Source of the DNA: Prevotella sp.
GTDB taxonomy: Bacteria; Bacteroidota; Bacteroidia; Bacteroidales; Bacteroidaceae
DNA length: 64,000 nucleotides
Reading direction: 5' to 3'
NCBI GenBank assembly: GCA_022775985.1
Contig: JALFIM010000039.1
Location: 1 to 64,000, forward strand
Shown: positions 1 through 8,167 of the stretch, in pieces
Layout: the number at the start of each line of letters is the position of its first letter
Position numbering within the stretch: the first letter of the stretch is position 1
The notes under the pieces: model-generated
What the model was told of the DNA's origin: nothing
What the model saw: only the letters and a program-made list of their open reading frames with translations
Databases searched by the model: none
Made by a program: the position numbers and the translations under genes

Positions 1-1
1 G

Positions 2-1144
2 TGGCTTACCGCCAAGGGCACCACGCTGGGAGCCGACGACGGCATAGGCTGCGCCATAGAGCTGGCAATCCTCGACAGCGACGACATAGAGCACGGCCCC
101 ATAGAGTGCGTTTTCACACGCGATGAGGAGACAAGCCTCACTGGAGCCATGGGCATGAAGGCCGGATTCATGAAGGGCGACATGCTCATAAATCTCGACT
201 CTGAGGACGAGGGACAGATTTTCGTGTCGTGTGCCGGTGGCAAATCCACTACAGCCACATTCAAGTTCAAGCGCGAGAGTGCCCCAGCAGGATACTTCTT
301 CTTCGAGATATCGCTGAAAGGACTCAACGGAGGACACTCAGGCGACGACATAGAGAAGAAACGCGCCAACGCCATAAAGATTCTTGACCGCTTCCTTTAC
401 AAAGAGTTGTCTAAGACAGACCTTCGTCTTGCATCATTCAATTCGGGCAAGATGCACAACGCCATCCCACGCGACGGCAAGGTGGTATTCGCCGTACCCG
501 CCGCCGACAAGGAGACCGTCAGGGCCGACTGGAACGTGTTCACGGCCGATGTGGAGGAGGAGTTCCATGTATCAGACACCACCATGCAGTTTGGCATGCA
601 GAGCGCAGAGCCCACAGACGTGCTGCCGCAGAATGCCGGCCGCAGGTTCATCCTTGCCATCCAGGGCATAGACAACGGCGTGTTTGCCATGTGCCAGGAC
701 GAGGCTTTGGCCTGGATGGTGGAGACTTCGAGCAATGTGGCAAGCATAGTGACAACCGACAGTGAGATAAAGGTGGTTACATCACAGCGCTCCAACGTGA
801 TGAGCAACCTCGAGAACGAGAGCAACACCATAAAGGCCGTGTTTGAGCTGGCCGGTGCCGACGTAGAGGTAAGCGAGGGCTATCCTGCATGGAAGATGAA
901 CCCCGACAGCAAGCTCACCAAGGTGGCCGTGGACTCGTACAAGAAGTTGTTCGGCAAAGAGCCCGTAGTGAAGGGCATCCATGCCGGACTTGAGTGCGGA
1001 TTGTTCTCCGAGCGCTACCCCGACCTTGACATGGTGTCGTTCGGCCCGACGCTCCGTGGCGTACACACCCCCGACGAGCGTCTGCTCATACCTACCGTAC
1101 AGATGGTTTGGGCTCATCTTCTTGACATCCTCAAGAACATCTGA
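2..1144 (+). CDS. pepD: Aminoacyl-histidine dipeptidase (PepD-type, M20), 5' end outside window
   Basis: The open frame runs from base 2 with no start codon in the window, so this is a 3' partial of about 380 residues; E. coli PepD, from memory, is about 485 residues. The ORF-track start at 149 is an internal methionine. The translated upstream part reads LTAKGTTLGADDGIG, the M20 metal-site loop with the bridging Asp, followed by TRDEETSLTGA, which carries the catalytic Glu and a zinc ligand. The C-terminus has the family GPTLRGVHTPDERL motif with the last metal His. Known role: cytoplasmic zinc peptidase cleaving Xaa-His and other dipeptides. A lipoprotein gene follows after 5 nt, so they are probably co-transcribed. 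Confidence 0.93.
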   Translation, partial: WLTAKGTTLGADDGIGCAIELAILDSDDIEHGPIECVFTRDEETSLTGAMGMKAGFMKGDMLINLDSEDEGQIFVSCAGGKSTTATFKFKRESAPAGYFFFEISLKGLNGGHSGDDIEKKRANAIKILDRFLYKELSKTDLRLASFNSGKMHNAIPRDGKVVFAVPAADKETVRADWNVFTADVEEEFHVSDTTMQFGMQSAEPTDVLPQNAGRRFILAIQGIDNGVFAMCQDEALAWMVETSSNVASIVTTDSEIKVVTSQRSNVMSNLENESNTIKAVFELAGADVEVSEGYPAWKMNPDSKLTKVAVDSYKKLFGKEPVVKGIHAGLECGLFSERYPDLDMVSFGPTLRGVHTPDERLLIPTVQMVWAHLLDILKNI

Positions 1145-1149
1145 CCCCT

Positions 1150-1524
1150 ATGACTTCACGCCATATCATCACATCGGCCTTGGCCTTGCTGCTGCTCACC
1201 GCTTGCGGAGAGAGCCACAAGGCCAAGTCCTTGGTGGAGGATTTCCTCAACGACAACCTTGCCGACAATGCCATGGGCAACGTCACGTTCACGAGGCTCG
1301 ACTCCACACGCTACGTCAGGAGCCAAGCCGTAGAGGCCATGCGTGATGCCACGGAGCGTTCGCATACGATGAAGCCCGGCACACGCTACGCCGACATACC
1401 GTCTGGTTCGTCGAAGCTCCTGTACATAGGCGTGAGTTTCTCCGACTCACATGGCCGGCAGGTGAAGCGCACCGTGTATCTCACGCCAGACCTGTCGGGG
1501 GTCGTGGCCATAAAGGAGAATTAG
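1150..1524 (+). CDS. Small lipoprotein of unknown function
   Basis: This 124-residue protein begins with a basic then hydrophobic stretch ending in LLTAC (Cys19), a good lipobox, so it is probably exported and lipid-anchored. The mature part contains a short helical segment (KSLVEDFLND) and ends with VVAIKEN. I do not recognise a named family, although short lipoproteins of this type are common in Bacteroidales. It starts 5 nt after the pepD stop and is probably translated from the same mRNA. It is followed by a large structured element that could terminate the unit. Confidence 0.75.
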   Translation: MTSRHIITSALALLLLTACGESHKAKSLVEDFLNDNLADNAMGNVTFTRLDSTRYVRSQAVEAMRDATERSHTMKPGTRYADIPSGSSKLLYIGVSFSDSHGRQVKRTVYLTPDLSGVVAIKEN

Positions 1525-1572
1525 CGCCACGCGCCTTGACCACTTGGCCAAAGCATGCGCACCGTCACTTGC

Positions 1573-1710
1573 AAATGAGTGTACGTCAAGCCCGGATACG
1601 GGGCAACAGGCTGAAGTCATAGTCCATGACTTCCACGCCGTCACCTCTCACACGAGGTAATGAGCATACGCCTTACACCGTATTCAGGCTTAGCGTACAC
1701 TCATTTTCTT
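1573..1710 (+). other. Large structured inverted-repeat element, three-way-junction-like
   Basis: The two ends are perfect 13-bp complements: AAATGAGTGTACG at 1573-1585 and CGTACACTCATTT at 1694-1706. Pairing continues inward with AAGCC (1588-1592) to GGCTT (1687-1691), then GGATACGG (1594-1601) to CCGTATTC (1678-1685). Inside lie two separate hairpins: GGC-t-GAAGTCAT/ATGACTTC...GCC (1609-1639) and ACCTC/GAGGT (1643-1658). The right end runs into a T-rich tract, TTTTCTTTTT. It follows the lipoprotein gene, so it could be an elaborate terminator, a structured small RNA or a MITE-like element. No target-site duplication is evident at the ends. The rest of the 354-bp gap shows nothing but a -7 box at its far end. 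Confidence 0.7.
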
Positions 1711-1840
1711 TTTACGCAACGCCCCTTCCTTTATATTTCAGCATTCAGACATTCACGTATAATGGCATACGGTGATTAACACCTGTAAATACGGTAAAAC
1801 GTTCCGTATTTCGTTTAATGCCGCAACGCCTTGATTTTCG

Positions 1841-1848
1841 TAACTTTG
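1841..1848 (+). promoter_or_regulatory. Bacteroidales -7 box upstream of the SDR pseudogene
   Basis: TAACTTTG fits TAnnTTTG and lies about 30 bp before the ATG at 1879. I see no convincing -33 TTTG. Confidence 0.55.
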
Positions 1849-1878
1849 CAGCCGTAAACCATATAAAACTACTGATAT

Positions 1879-2195
1879 ATGAGCAACAACAAGAAAGAAG
1901 TAGCCGTGCTCTTCGGTACAGGAAGCATAGGGCAGGCAATAATCAGCCGCATAGCCGTAGGCAAGCACGTCGTGCTGGCCGACTACAGCATAGAGAACGC
2001 GCAGAAGGCCGCAAGCATTCTGGAGAACGCAGGATATGAATGCAGCACCATCAAGGCCGACCCCGGAAGCAAAGAGGATATATGCCGCGTGGTAGACGTG
2101 GCCGCTTCATCTCTGGCACCGACATACTCATAGACGGTGGCACGACGGCCAGCTACTGGTACGGCGACTTGCAATATCTGAAGTCAACCCACTAA
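1879..2195 (+). pseudogene. Short-chain dehydrogenase/reductase remnant with internal deletion and frame change
   Basis: The first 75 residues or so form a normal SDR N-terminus: beta strand VAVLFG, a glycine-rich NAD(P) loop GTGSIGQAI, then VLADYSIENAQKA and an acidic strand end. The reading frame stops at 2133. From 2100, one frame over, the sequence reads GRFISGTDILIDGGTTASYWYGDL to a stop at 2193-2195, which is the C-terminal signature of SDRs. The middle, with the catalytic Ser-Tyr-Lys region, is missing. The two ends are joined out of frame, consistent with a deletion of very roughly 150 codons. A -7 box is still present upstream, and a flavodoxin-like gene follows after 14 nt. A functional 84-residue protein is unlikely. 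Confidence 0.85.
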
Positions 2196-2209
2196 GAAAC
2201 ATTCTGTAT

Positions 2210-2824
2210 ATGAAAAATCTGATTAAGACTCTTGCACTGGCCACGGTAGGACTCCTGATGTCCGTATCATGCAGTGGCGGCAGCGCGACAAAAAGCAACA
2301 AGGCAATGAACAGCAAAGGCAAGGTACTGATAGTGTTCTTCTCACACGCTGGCGAGAACTACAGCGTAGGCAACGTGAAGGTAGGCAACACCAAGCTGGT
2401 GGCCGACGAGATACGACGTGTCACTGGCGGTGATGAGTTTGAAATTGTAGCAGAGAAAAACTACGACATGCCATACGATGCTCTCACCAAGCTGGCAAAG
2501 GAAGAGACCGAGAAGAGGGAGAAGCCGGCATTCAAGGGCGGAGTAAAAAACATAGACCAGTATGACACCATTTTCATCGGTGGCCCTATATGGTGGGGCA
2601 CGTACCCACGGGTCATGTTCACGTTCTTCAGCAAATACAATCTGAACGGCAAGACCATCATACCGTTCTCTACACACGAGGGCAGCGGACTCGGAAGTGT
2701 AGTGAGCGACCTGAAGTCCATCTACCCGAAAGCCAACTTCAAGGAGGCATTCAGCATATATGGCCATGAGACACGCAAGGACTCATCCAAGGTGGACAAA
2801 TGGCTGAAAAGACTCAACTTCTAA
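2210..2824 (+). CDS. Flavodoxin-like lipoprotein
   Basis: 204 residues. The N-terminus has a signal sequence ending LLMSVSC (Cys21), pointing to lipid anchoring outside the cytoplasm. The fold signature follows: strand KVLIVFFSHAGENYSVG with the FMN phosphate loop and downstream VGNTKLVADEI, then GGPIWWGTYP, which in this flavodoxin subfamily packs on the isoalloxazine ring, and a third loop STHEGSGLGS. Exported flavodoxins with a lipobox are frequent in Bacteroidales; the electron partner is unknown. The gene follows the broken SDR by 14 nt and may once have formed a redox pair with it. There is no obvious terminator; the next 447 bp hold a 22-bp repeat array and the ileS promoter. Confidence 0.85.
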   Translation: MKNLIKTLALATVGLLMSVSCSGGSATKSNKAMNSKGKVLIVFFSHAGENYSVGNVKVGNTKLVADEIRRVTGGDEFEIVAEKNYDMPYDALTKLAKEETEKREKPAFKGGVKNIDQYDTIFIGGPIWWGTYPRVMFTFFSKYNLNGKTIIPFSTHEGSGLGSVVSDLKSIYPKANFKEAFSIYGHETRKDSSKVDKWLKRLNF

Positions 2825-2950
2825 CATCCTACCCCGTCATGCGGAAGTCATCGCGTACAGCAGTGGCTTCCGCTTTGCTTTTATACTGTCTATGGCCCTA
2901 CTCCACGCGCTCAAGCGACATGTTTTTATAACAATCTGATACACAATGTA

Positions 2951-3038
2951 TTGCAAAATGGGCCAAAACGCATTGCAAAACGGCCCATTTCAGAACGCGA
3001 AACGGCCCATTCCGCAATGCAAAACAGCCCATTTCGCA
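2951..3038. repeat. 22-bp tandem near-palindrome array 1 (four units)
   Basis: Four abutting 22-bp units occupy 2951-2972, 2973-2994, 2995-3016 and 3017-3038; the second is TTGCAAAACGGCCCATTTCA plus GA. The left flank CTGATACACAATGTA is shared with array 6. The array lies between the flavodoxin gene and ileS, ending 195 bp before the ileS -7 box. Between array and promoter, the inverted repeat ATTTCTGACA/TGTCAGAAAT (3059-3068 and 3155-3164) encloses a TTACCT/AGGTAA hairpin. Confidence 0.95.
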
Positions 3039-3208
3039 AACTGGTCTGGCAAGCTATGATTTCTGACACAGGTTTACCTACAAACGAGGTAAGGATTCTT
3101 GGTGACGAGCAATGACATACATGGCACAAGATGGCCGCATGTTTGGAGACACATTGTCAGAAATGACATACTTTTACACACACTTTTTCATACATTATAA
3201 TATTATAA

Positions 3209-3240
3209 TTTGGAAATGAAGTATATTTTATCTACCTTTG
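3209..3240 (+). promoter_or_regulatory. ileS promoter (-33 TTTG, -7 TACCTTTG)
   Basis: TTTG at 3209-3212 and TACCTTTG at 3233-3240 are separated by 20 nt, matching the sigma-ABfr consensus. The predicted leader is only about 28 nt and AT-rich, with no T-box. Confidence 0.8.
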
Positions 3241-3271
3241 CAGACAAAAATTAATTAATTATACTTGATAT

Positions 3272-6200
3272 ATGGCTAAGAAATTTGCCGAGCACAAAGG
3301 TCTGGATTTGACAAAGACCAATAAAGAGACATTGGCCATGTGGGAGAAGAACGACATCTTCCACAAGTCTATTGATGAGCGTGAAGGCTGCCCTCAGTTT
3401 ATATTCTTCGAGGGGCCTCCATCTGCAAACGGTCATCCAGGCATACACCACGTGCTGGCACGAAGCATAAAGGACACATTCAACAGATATAAGACCATGA
3501 AGGGATTCCAGGTACACCGCAAGGCCGGCTGGGACACCCACGGACTGCCTGTTGAGCTGGGTGTCGAGAAGGAACTCGGCATCACAAAGAAGGATATCGA
3601 CAACAAGGCTTCCGATAAGTACATCTCTACGGAGGACTACAACCACAAGTGTCGTGAGAACGTGATGAAGTTCACTGCCGAATGGCGCGAGCTGACCGAG
3701 AAGATGGGCTACTTCGTAGACCTCGACCACCCTTACATCACTTACGACAACAAGTATATCGAGACGCTGTGGTGGCTTCTCAAGCAGCTCTACAACAAGG
3801 GTTTGCTCTACAAGGGCTACACCATACAGCCTTATTCTCCAGGCGCAGGCACCGGCCTCAGCTCTCATGAGCTTAACCAGCCCGGCTGCTACCGCGACGT
3901 GAAAGACCTCACCACCACCGTACAGTTCCTCATCAAGGACCCGAAGGCAGAGTGGACCAAGTGGGGCAAGCCTTACTTCATAGCATGGACTACGACTCCC
4001 TGGACCTTGCCTTCTAACGTGGCTCTCTGCGTAGGCCCCAAGATTGACTATGTAGCCATTGAGACTTACAATCTCTACAACGGCGAGCCCATGACCCTCG
4101 TCATGGCCGAGGCTTTGGTAGGTTCTTACCTCAAAGCCGATCAGGAGTGCAAGGAGGGCGACCTCCTGCCGTTCGACAAGGAGAAGAAGCAGTGTCCGTG
4201 GCGCATCATCGACCACATGAAAGGCACAGAACTCGAAGGCTATCACTATGAGCAACTCATGCCTTGGGTGAAGCCTTGTGAGAAGGTTGACGCGTTCGCA
4301 CCTAAGTTTGTGACAGAGTATGCTGCCGCTCACCCTGATAAGGTATTTGCCTCAGAGGATGGCCGCGATAAGTTTGTGGAGATGGAGAGCGAGGCTTTCC
4401 GCGTTATCCTCGGCGACTACGTGACCACTGACGACGGTACTGGTATCGTGCATATAGCTCCTACATTCGGTGCCGACGATGCCAAGGTGGCCAAGGATGC
4501 CAACATCCCTGCCCTATACCTTATTAATAAGAAGGGCGAGACCCGCCCAATGGTTGACCTCCAGGGCAAGTTCTATGTGCTGGAAGATCTTGACGACAAC
4601 TTCATCACAGCCTGTGTCAACAAGGAGGCTTACGCTCATCATGCCGGCGACTACGTGAAGAATGCCTACGACCCGCAGTTCAACGTGGATGGTGTGTGGG
4701 ACAAGAAGGCTTCCGACAAGGCCGAAGACCTCAACATAGTGCTCTGCTACGAGCTCAAGCAGGAGGGCAAGGCCTTCAAGAGCGAGAAGCACGTACACAA
4801 CTATCCTCACTGCTGGCGTACCGACAAACCTATCCTCTACTACCCATTGGATAGCTGGTTTATCAAGGACACAGCACGCAAGGAGCGCATGGTGGAGCTC
4901 AACAAGACCATCAACTGGCAGCCGGAGAGCACTGGTACAGGCCGCTTCGGCAACTGGCTTGAGAACCTTAACGACTGGAACCTCTCCCGTTCTCGCTTTT
5001 GGGGTACTCCATTGCCTATCTGGCGCGACGAGAACCGTGGCGAGAAGTGCATCGGCAGCTTGGAAGAGCTCTATGCAGAGATAGAGAAATCGGTTGCCGC
5101 TGGCATCATGAAGAGCAATCCTCTGAAGGACAAGGGGTTCGTGGTAGGCGATTACAGTCAGGAGAACTATGATAAGATTGACCTCCACCGTCCATACGTA
5201 GACAACATAGTATTGGTCAACGACGAGGGTAAGCCCATGTATCGCGAGAGCGACCTGATAGACGTTTGGTTCGACTCAGGCTCTATGCCATACGCACAGC
5301 TCCACTATCCGTTCGAGGGTGAGATGGCTCGTGGCACAGAGGCTGACCGCGATGCGCTGATTCACAGCACTTACGAGGGCTATGCCATACCGCCGAAGTT
5401 CTACCCTGCCGACTTCATCAATGAGGGTGTGGACCAGACTCGTGGATGGTTCTTCACACTGCACGCCATTGCCACGATGGTGTTCGACAGCGTAGCCTTC
5501 AAGAACGTCATATCTTCTGGTCTCGTGCTCGATGCCAAGGGCAACAAGATGAGTAAGCACGTGGGCAACGTGACCAACCCGTTCGAGATGATTGACAAGT
5601 ACGGTGCCGACCCTGTACGTTTCTACATGATGACCAACAGCGAGCCTTGGGACAACCTGAAGTTCGACCCTAACGGTGTGGACGAGACACGTCGCAAGTT
5701 CTTCGGCACCTTATATAATACATACAGCTTCTTCGCCCTCTATGCCAACGTGGATGGTTTCGACCCACAGGCCGCACAGGTGCCTACGGAGAAACGCCCG
5801 GAGATTGACCGTTGGATTCTCTCTTCGCTCAACTCTCTCATCAAGGGTGTTGACAAGGAGTTAGCGGGCTATGACCCGACACGTGCAGGACGCTTGATAG
5901 ACGCTTTTGTCAATGACGACCTCTCCAACTGGTACGTTCGCTTGAACCGCAAGCGTTTCTGGGGCAAGGAGATGAGTGAGGACAAGCTCAGTGCCTATCA
6001 GACTCTCTATACCTGCCTGATGACTGTAGCCAAGCTGCTCGCGCCGTTCGCTCCGTTCTATGCCGATGAGTTGTATCACGACCTTGGCGGCGAGTTGGAG
6101 AGCGTACATCTGGATATGTTCCCAGTGGCCGATGAGTCGGCCATAGACCACGACCTCGAGGAGCGCATGGCCATAGCACAGAAGATTACGTCCATGGTGC

Positions 6201-6886
6201 TGGCATTGCGCCGCAAGGTCAACATCAAGGTTCGCCAGCCACTCCAGCAGATTATGATTCCTGCCGTAGATGCAGAGCAAAAGGCTCACATCGAGGCTGT
6301 GGCCGACTTGCTGAAGAATGAGGTGAATGTCAAGGAGGTGAACTTCGCTGACGGCCAGAGCATTCTGGTAAAGAAGGTGAAGTGCAACTTCCGTGTCATG
6401 GGCAAGAAGTTCGGCAAACTCATGAAGGGCATTGCCGCACAGATGTCAGCCCTTGACCAGACGCAAATCAACGACTTCGAGAACGCCGGCAACATCACGC
6501 TTAGCGTTGACGGCAACGAGGTGACTGTTGAGACAAGCGACGTTGAGATAATCAGCGAGGACATACCGGGATGGCTCGTAAGCAATGACGGAAACCTGAC
6601 CGTAGCCCTTGAGGTGGAGCTCAACGACAGCCTCAGACAGGAGGGCATGGCACGTGAACTCATCAACAGAATACAGAATCTGCGCAAAGAGAGCGACTTC
6701 GAGATAACAGACCGCATTGTGGTAACGCTCTCTGACAACGAGGAAGTAGCTGCCGCCGTGGCCAACTACGGTGAGTATATCAAGGGTCAGGTGCTGGCAG
6801 ATGCCATAACTATTGCCGCCAACAACGGCCCCGAGATAGAGTTTGACGACTTCAAGCTCAACATAACCGTTGAGAAATCGAAATAA
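3272..6886 (+). CDS. ileS: Isoleucyl-tRNA synthetase
   Basis: A 1204-residue class I aminoacyl-tRNA synthetase charging tRNA-Ile. The HIGH-like signature is GIHH within PPSANGHPGIHHVLAR (residues 57-60), followed by GWDTHGLPVE. The second signature KMSKH is near residue 759, in GNKMSKHVGN. The inserted editing domain is recognisable by TTTPWTLPSNVALCV, and the anticodon-binding region by the DRWILSSLNSL and YVRLNRKRFW stretches. The length and the GIHH form match the longer IleRS type common in Bacteroidetes, related to eukaryotic-type enzymes; that type is linked to reduced mupirocin sensitivity in other bacteria, which is inference here. It is transcribed alone from its own promoter and ends at a strong hairpin. 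Confidence 0.97.
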   Translation: MAKKFAEHKGLDLTKTNKETLAMWEKNDIFHKSIDEREGCPQFIFFEGPPSANGHPGIHHVLARSIKDTFNRYKTMKGFQVHRKAGWDTHGLPVELGVEKELGITKKDIDNKASDKYISTEDYNHKCRENVMKFTAEWRELTEKMGYFVDLDHPYITYDNKYIETLWWLLKQLYNKGLLYKGYTIQPYSPGAGTGLSSHELNQPGCYRDVKDLTTTVQFLIKDPKAEWTKWGKPYFIAWTTTPWTLPSNVALCVGPKIDYVAIETYNLYNGEPMTLVMAEALVGSYLKADQECKEGDLLPFDKEKKQCPWRIIDHMKGTELEGYHYEQLMPWVKPCEKVDAFAPKFVTEYAAAHPDKVFASEDGRDKFVEMESEAFRVILGDYVTTDDGTGIVHIAPTFGADDAKVAKDANIPALYLINKKGETRPMVDLQGKFYVLEDLDDNFITACVNKEAYAHHAGDYVKNAYDPQFNVDGVWDKKASDKAEDLNIVLCYELKQEGKAFKSEKHVHNYPHCWRTDKPILYYPLDSWFIKDTARKERMVELNKTINWQPESTGTGRFGNWLENLNDWNLSRSRFWGTPLPIWRDENRGEKCIGSLEELYAEIEKSVAAGIMKSNPLKDKGFVVGDYSQENYDKIDLHRPYVDNIVLVNDEGKPMYRESDLIDVWFDSGSMPYAQLHYPFEGEMARGTEADRDALIHSTYEGYAIPPKFYPADFINEGVDQTRGWFFTLHAIATMVFDSVAFKNVISSGLVLDAKGNKMSKHVGNVTNPFEMIDKYGADPVRFYMMTNSEPWDNLKFDPNGVDETRRKFFGTLYNTYSFFALYANVDGFDPQAAQVPTEKRPEIDRWILSSLNSLIKGVDKELAGYDPTRAGRLIDAFVNDDLSNWYVRLNRKRFWGKEMSEDKLSAYQTLYTCLMTVAKLLAPFAPFYADELYHDLGGELESVHLDMFPVADESAIDHDLEERMAIAQKITSMVLALRRKVNIKVRQPLQQIMIPAVDAEQKAHIEAVADLLKNEVNVKEVNFADGQSILVKKVKCNFRVMGKKFGKLMKGIAAQMSALDQTQINDFENAGNITLSVDGNEVTVETSDVEIISEDIPGWLVSNDGNLTVALEVELNDSLRQEGMARELINRIQNLRKESDFEITDRIVVTLSDNEEVAAAVANYGEYIKGQVLADAITIAANNGPEIEFDDFKLNITVEKSK

Positions 6887-6900
6887 TAACTGAGACAATA

Positions 6901-6949
6901 ACAGGGATGCCCGCAGTCATTCTCCAATGTGGAGAAGCGGGCATTCCTG
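6901..6949 (+). terminator. Strong hairpin after ileS
   Basis: ACAGG-g-ATGCCCGC...TTCTCC-aatgt-GGAGAA-g-CGGGCAT-t-CCTGT forms a nearly continuous stem of about 19 bp over 49 nt. It is not followed by a T-run, so termination is likely but not certain. Confidence 0.65.
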
Positions 6950-7087
6950 TCGCTTTCAATAACACCGACCTGTCTGCACCGCCCGTACATACACACGGCA
7001 CGCACACGCTACTATCGACAAGAAGCGTCGTCAGCAAATGACAGGTACTGGATGTACACATAAATTTACTTTCAAAACCAAACAACT

Positions 7088-7468
7088 ATGACAGAAAAAA
7101 GACGTTATAATGATGAGGAGTTGGAGGAGTTCCGCTCTATCATCGATGAGAAACTGCGTCTCGCACGCCGAGACCTCGACTCTATGATGAGACAAATCAG
7201 AAATGCCGACGGCAATGATGTCAGCGACACGTCACCCACATACAAGGCCCTTGAGGAGGGAAGCTCATCACAGACAAAAGAAGAACTCGTACAGATGGCC
7301 AACCGTCAGCACGAATTCATACAGAAACTTGAGGCTGCCCTGATAAGAATCAAGAACAAGACATACGGCATCGACCGCATAACAGGCGAGCTGATACCCA
7401 AGGAACGCCTTAGGGCTGTGCCTCATGCCACTCTCAGCGTGGCATCAAAGAATGCACGAAAGAAGTAA
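7088..7468 (+). CDS. DksA/TraR-like protein lacking zinc-finger cysteines
   Basis: 126 residues. The N-terminal half is a charged helical hairpin (EELEEFRSIIDEKLRLARRDLDSMMRQI), and the C-terminus has the family block TYGIDRITGELIPKERLRAVPHATLSVASK. In DksA/TraR proteins this block carries zinc-binding cysteines; here there is no cysteine in the whole protein, and Asp follows YGI where Cys is usual. Bacteroidetes members generally have degenerate fingers, so the loss does not by itself mean loss of function. The family acts on RNA polymerase, which is inference for this member. The stop overlaps the lspA start (TAATG), so the two genes are translationally coupled, as in other Bacteroidales. 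Confidence 0.85.
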   Translation: MTEKRRYNDEELEEFRSIIDEKLRLARRDLDSMMRQIRNADGNDVSDTSPTYKALEEGSSSQTKEELVQMANRQHEFIQKLEAALIRIKNKTYGIDRITGELIPKERLRAVPHATLSVASKNARKK

Positions 7469-8148
7469 TGAGAAAAGACAAAAACAGCACTTCCGGCGAT
7501 GGAATAATGGCCATTGCCATCATCGCCGGACTTATAATCATAGACCAGATTATCAAGATACTGGTCAAGACCAACATGTCAATAGGCGAGTCGTTGCACA
7601 TAACGGACTGGTTCCAGATTCTGTTTATCGAGAACAACGGCATGGCCTATGGCATGACGTTCTTCAATAAGCTCGTGTTGAGCGTATTCAGGCTCGTTGC
7701 CATTGCCGTATTGGGTTACTATCTCGTGAAGCTCATACGCATGCCACATAAGCGCGGCTATATCGTATGCATGTCGATGGTGCTCGCTGGAGCCGCCGGC
7801 AACATTTTCGACTCCATGTTCTATGGACTGATTTTCGACGCTTCCACGCCCTACTCTGTATCGCACCTGGTGTCATTCGGCTCTGGCTATGCGCCGTTCT
7901 TGTACGGCAAGGTGGTGGACATGTTCTATTTTCCACTCATTGTGACACATTACCCTGAGTGGTTTCCGCTGCACGGCGGAGAGGAATTCATCTTTTTCTC
8001 ACCTGTGTTCAACTTCGCCGACGCATGTATCAGCGTGAGCGTCGTCATGATATTCCTGTTCTACCGCAATGAGCTTGAGACCATAGGACAAGTGTTCAAG
8101 CGCAAGCCCCAGGACACAGAGACCACAGATGACCCGAAAGTCATGTAA
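7468..8148 (+). CDS. lspA: Lipoprotein signal peptidase (signal peptidase II)
   Basis: 226 residues. It is an inner-membrane aspartic protease that removes signal peptides from diacylglyceryl-prolipoproteins. Several hydrophobic helices are visible (residues 13-33, 68-90, 97-112, 182-199). The two catalytic Asp motifs are present: GNIFDSMFYG (Asp115) and FNFADACISV (Asp185). ENNGMAYG near residue 55 is the conserved substrate-side motif. At 226 residues it is longer than E. coli LspA (about 164), with the extra length between the two Asp motifs; long forms are usual in Bacteroidetes. It overlaps the preceding DksA-like gene by one base and is followed after 19 nt by a lipoprotein, one of its likely substrates. 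Confidence 0.95.
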   Translation: MRKDKNSTSGDGIMAIAIIAGLIIIDQIIKILVKTNMSIGESLHITDWFQILFIENNGMAYGMTFFNKLVLSVFRLVAIAVLGYYLVKLIRMPHKRGYIVCMSMVLAGAAGNIFDSMFYGLIFDASTPYSVSHLVSFGSGYAPFLYGKVVDMFYFPLIVTHYPEWFPLHGGEEFIFFSPVFNFADACISVSVVMIFLFYRNELETIGQVFKRKPQDTETTDDPKVM

Positions 8149-8167
8149 AACGAAAGGAGAAACAAGC

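Noticed and set aside
2951-3038. CRISPR array as an explanation of the 22-bp repeats
   Set aside because: Units abut directly with no unique spacers, there are at most four units, and no cas gene is in the window.
3241-3271. T-box leader for ileS
   Set aside because: The predicted leader is about 28 nt and AT-rich; T-boxes are long and largely confined to Gram-positive bacteria.
3251-4333. 360-residue minus-strand ORF opposite ileS
   Set aside because: A shadow of the ileS frame with no recognisable motif and no promoter.
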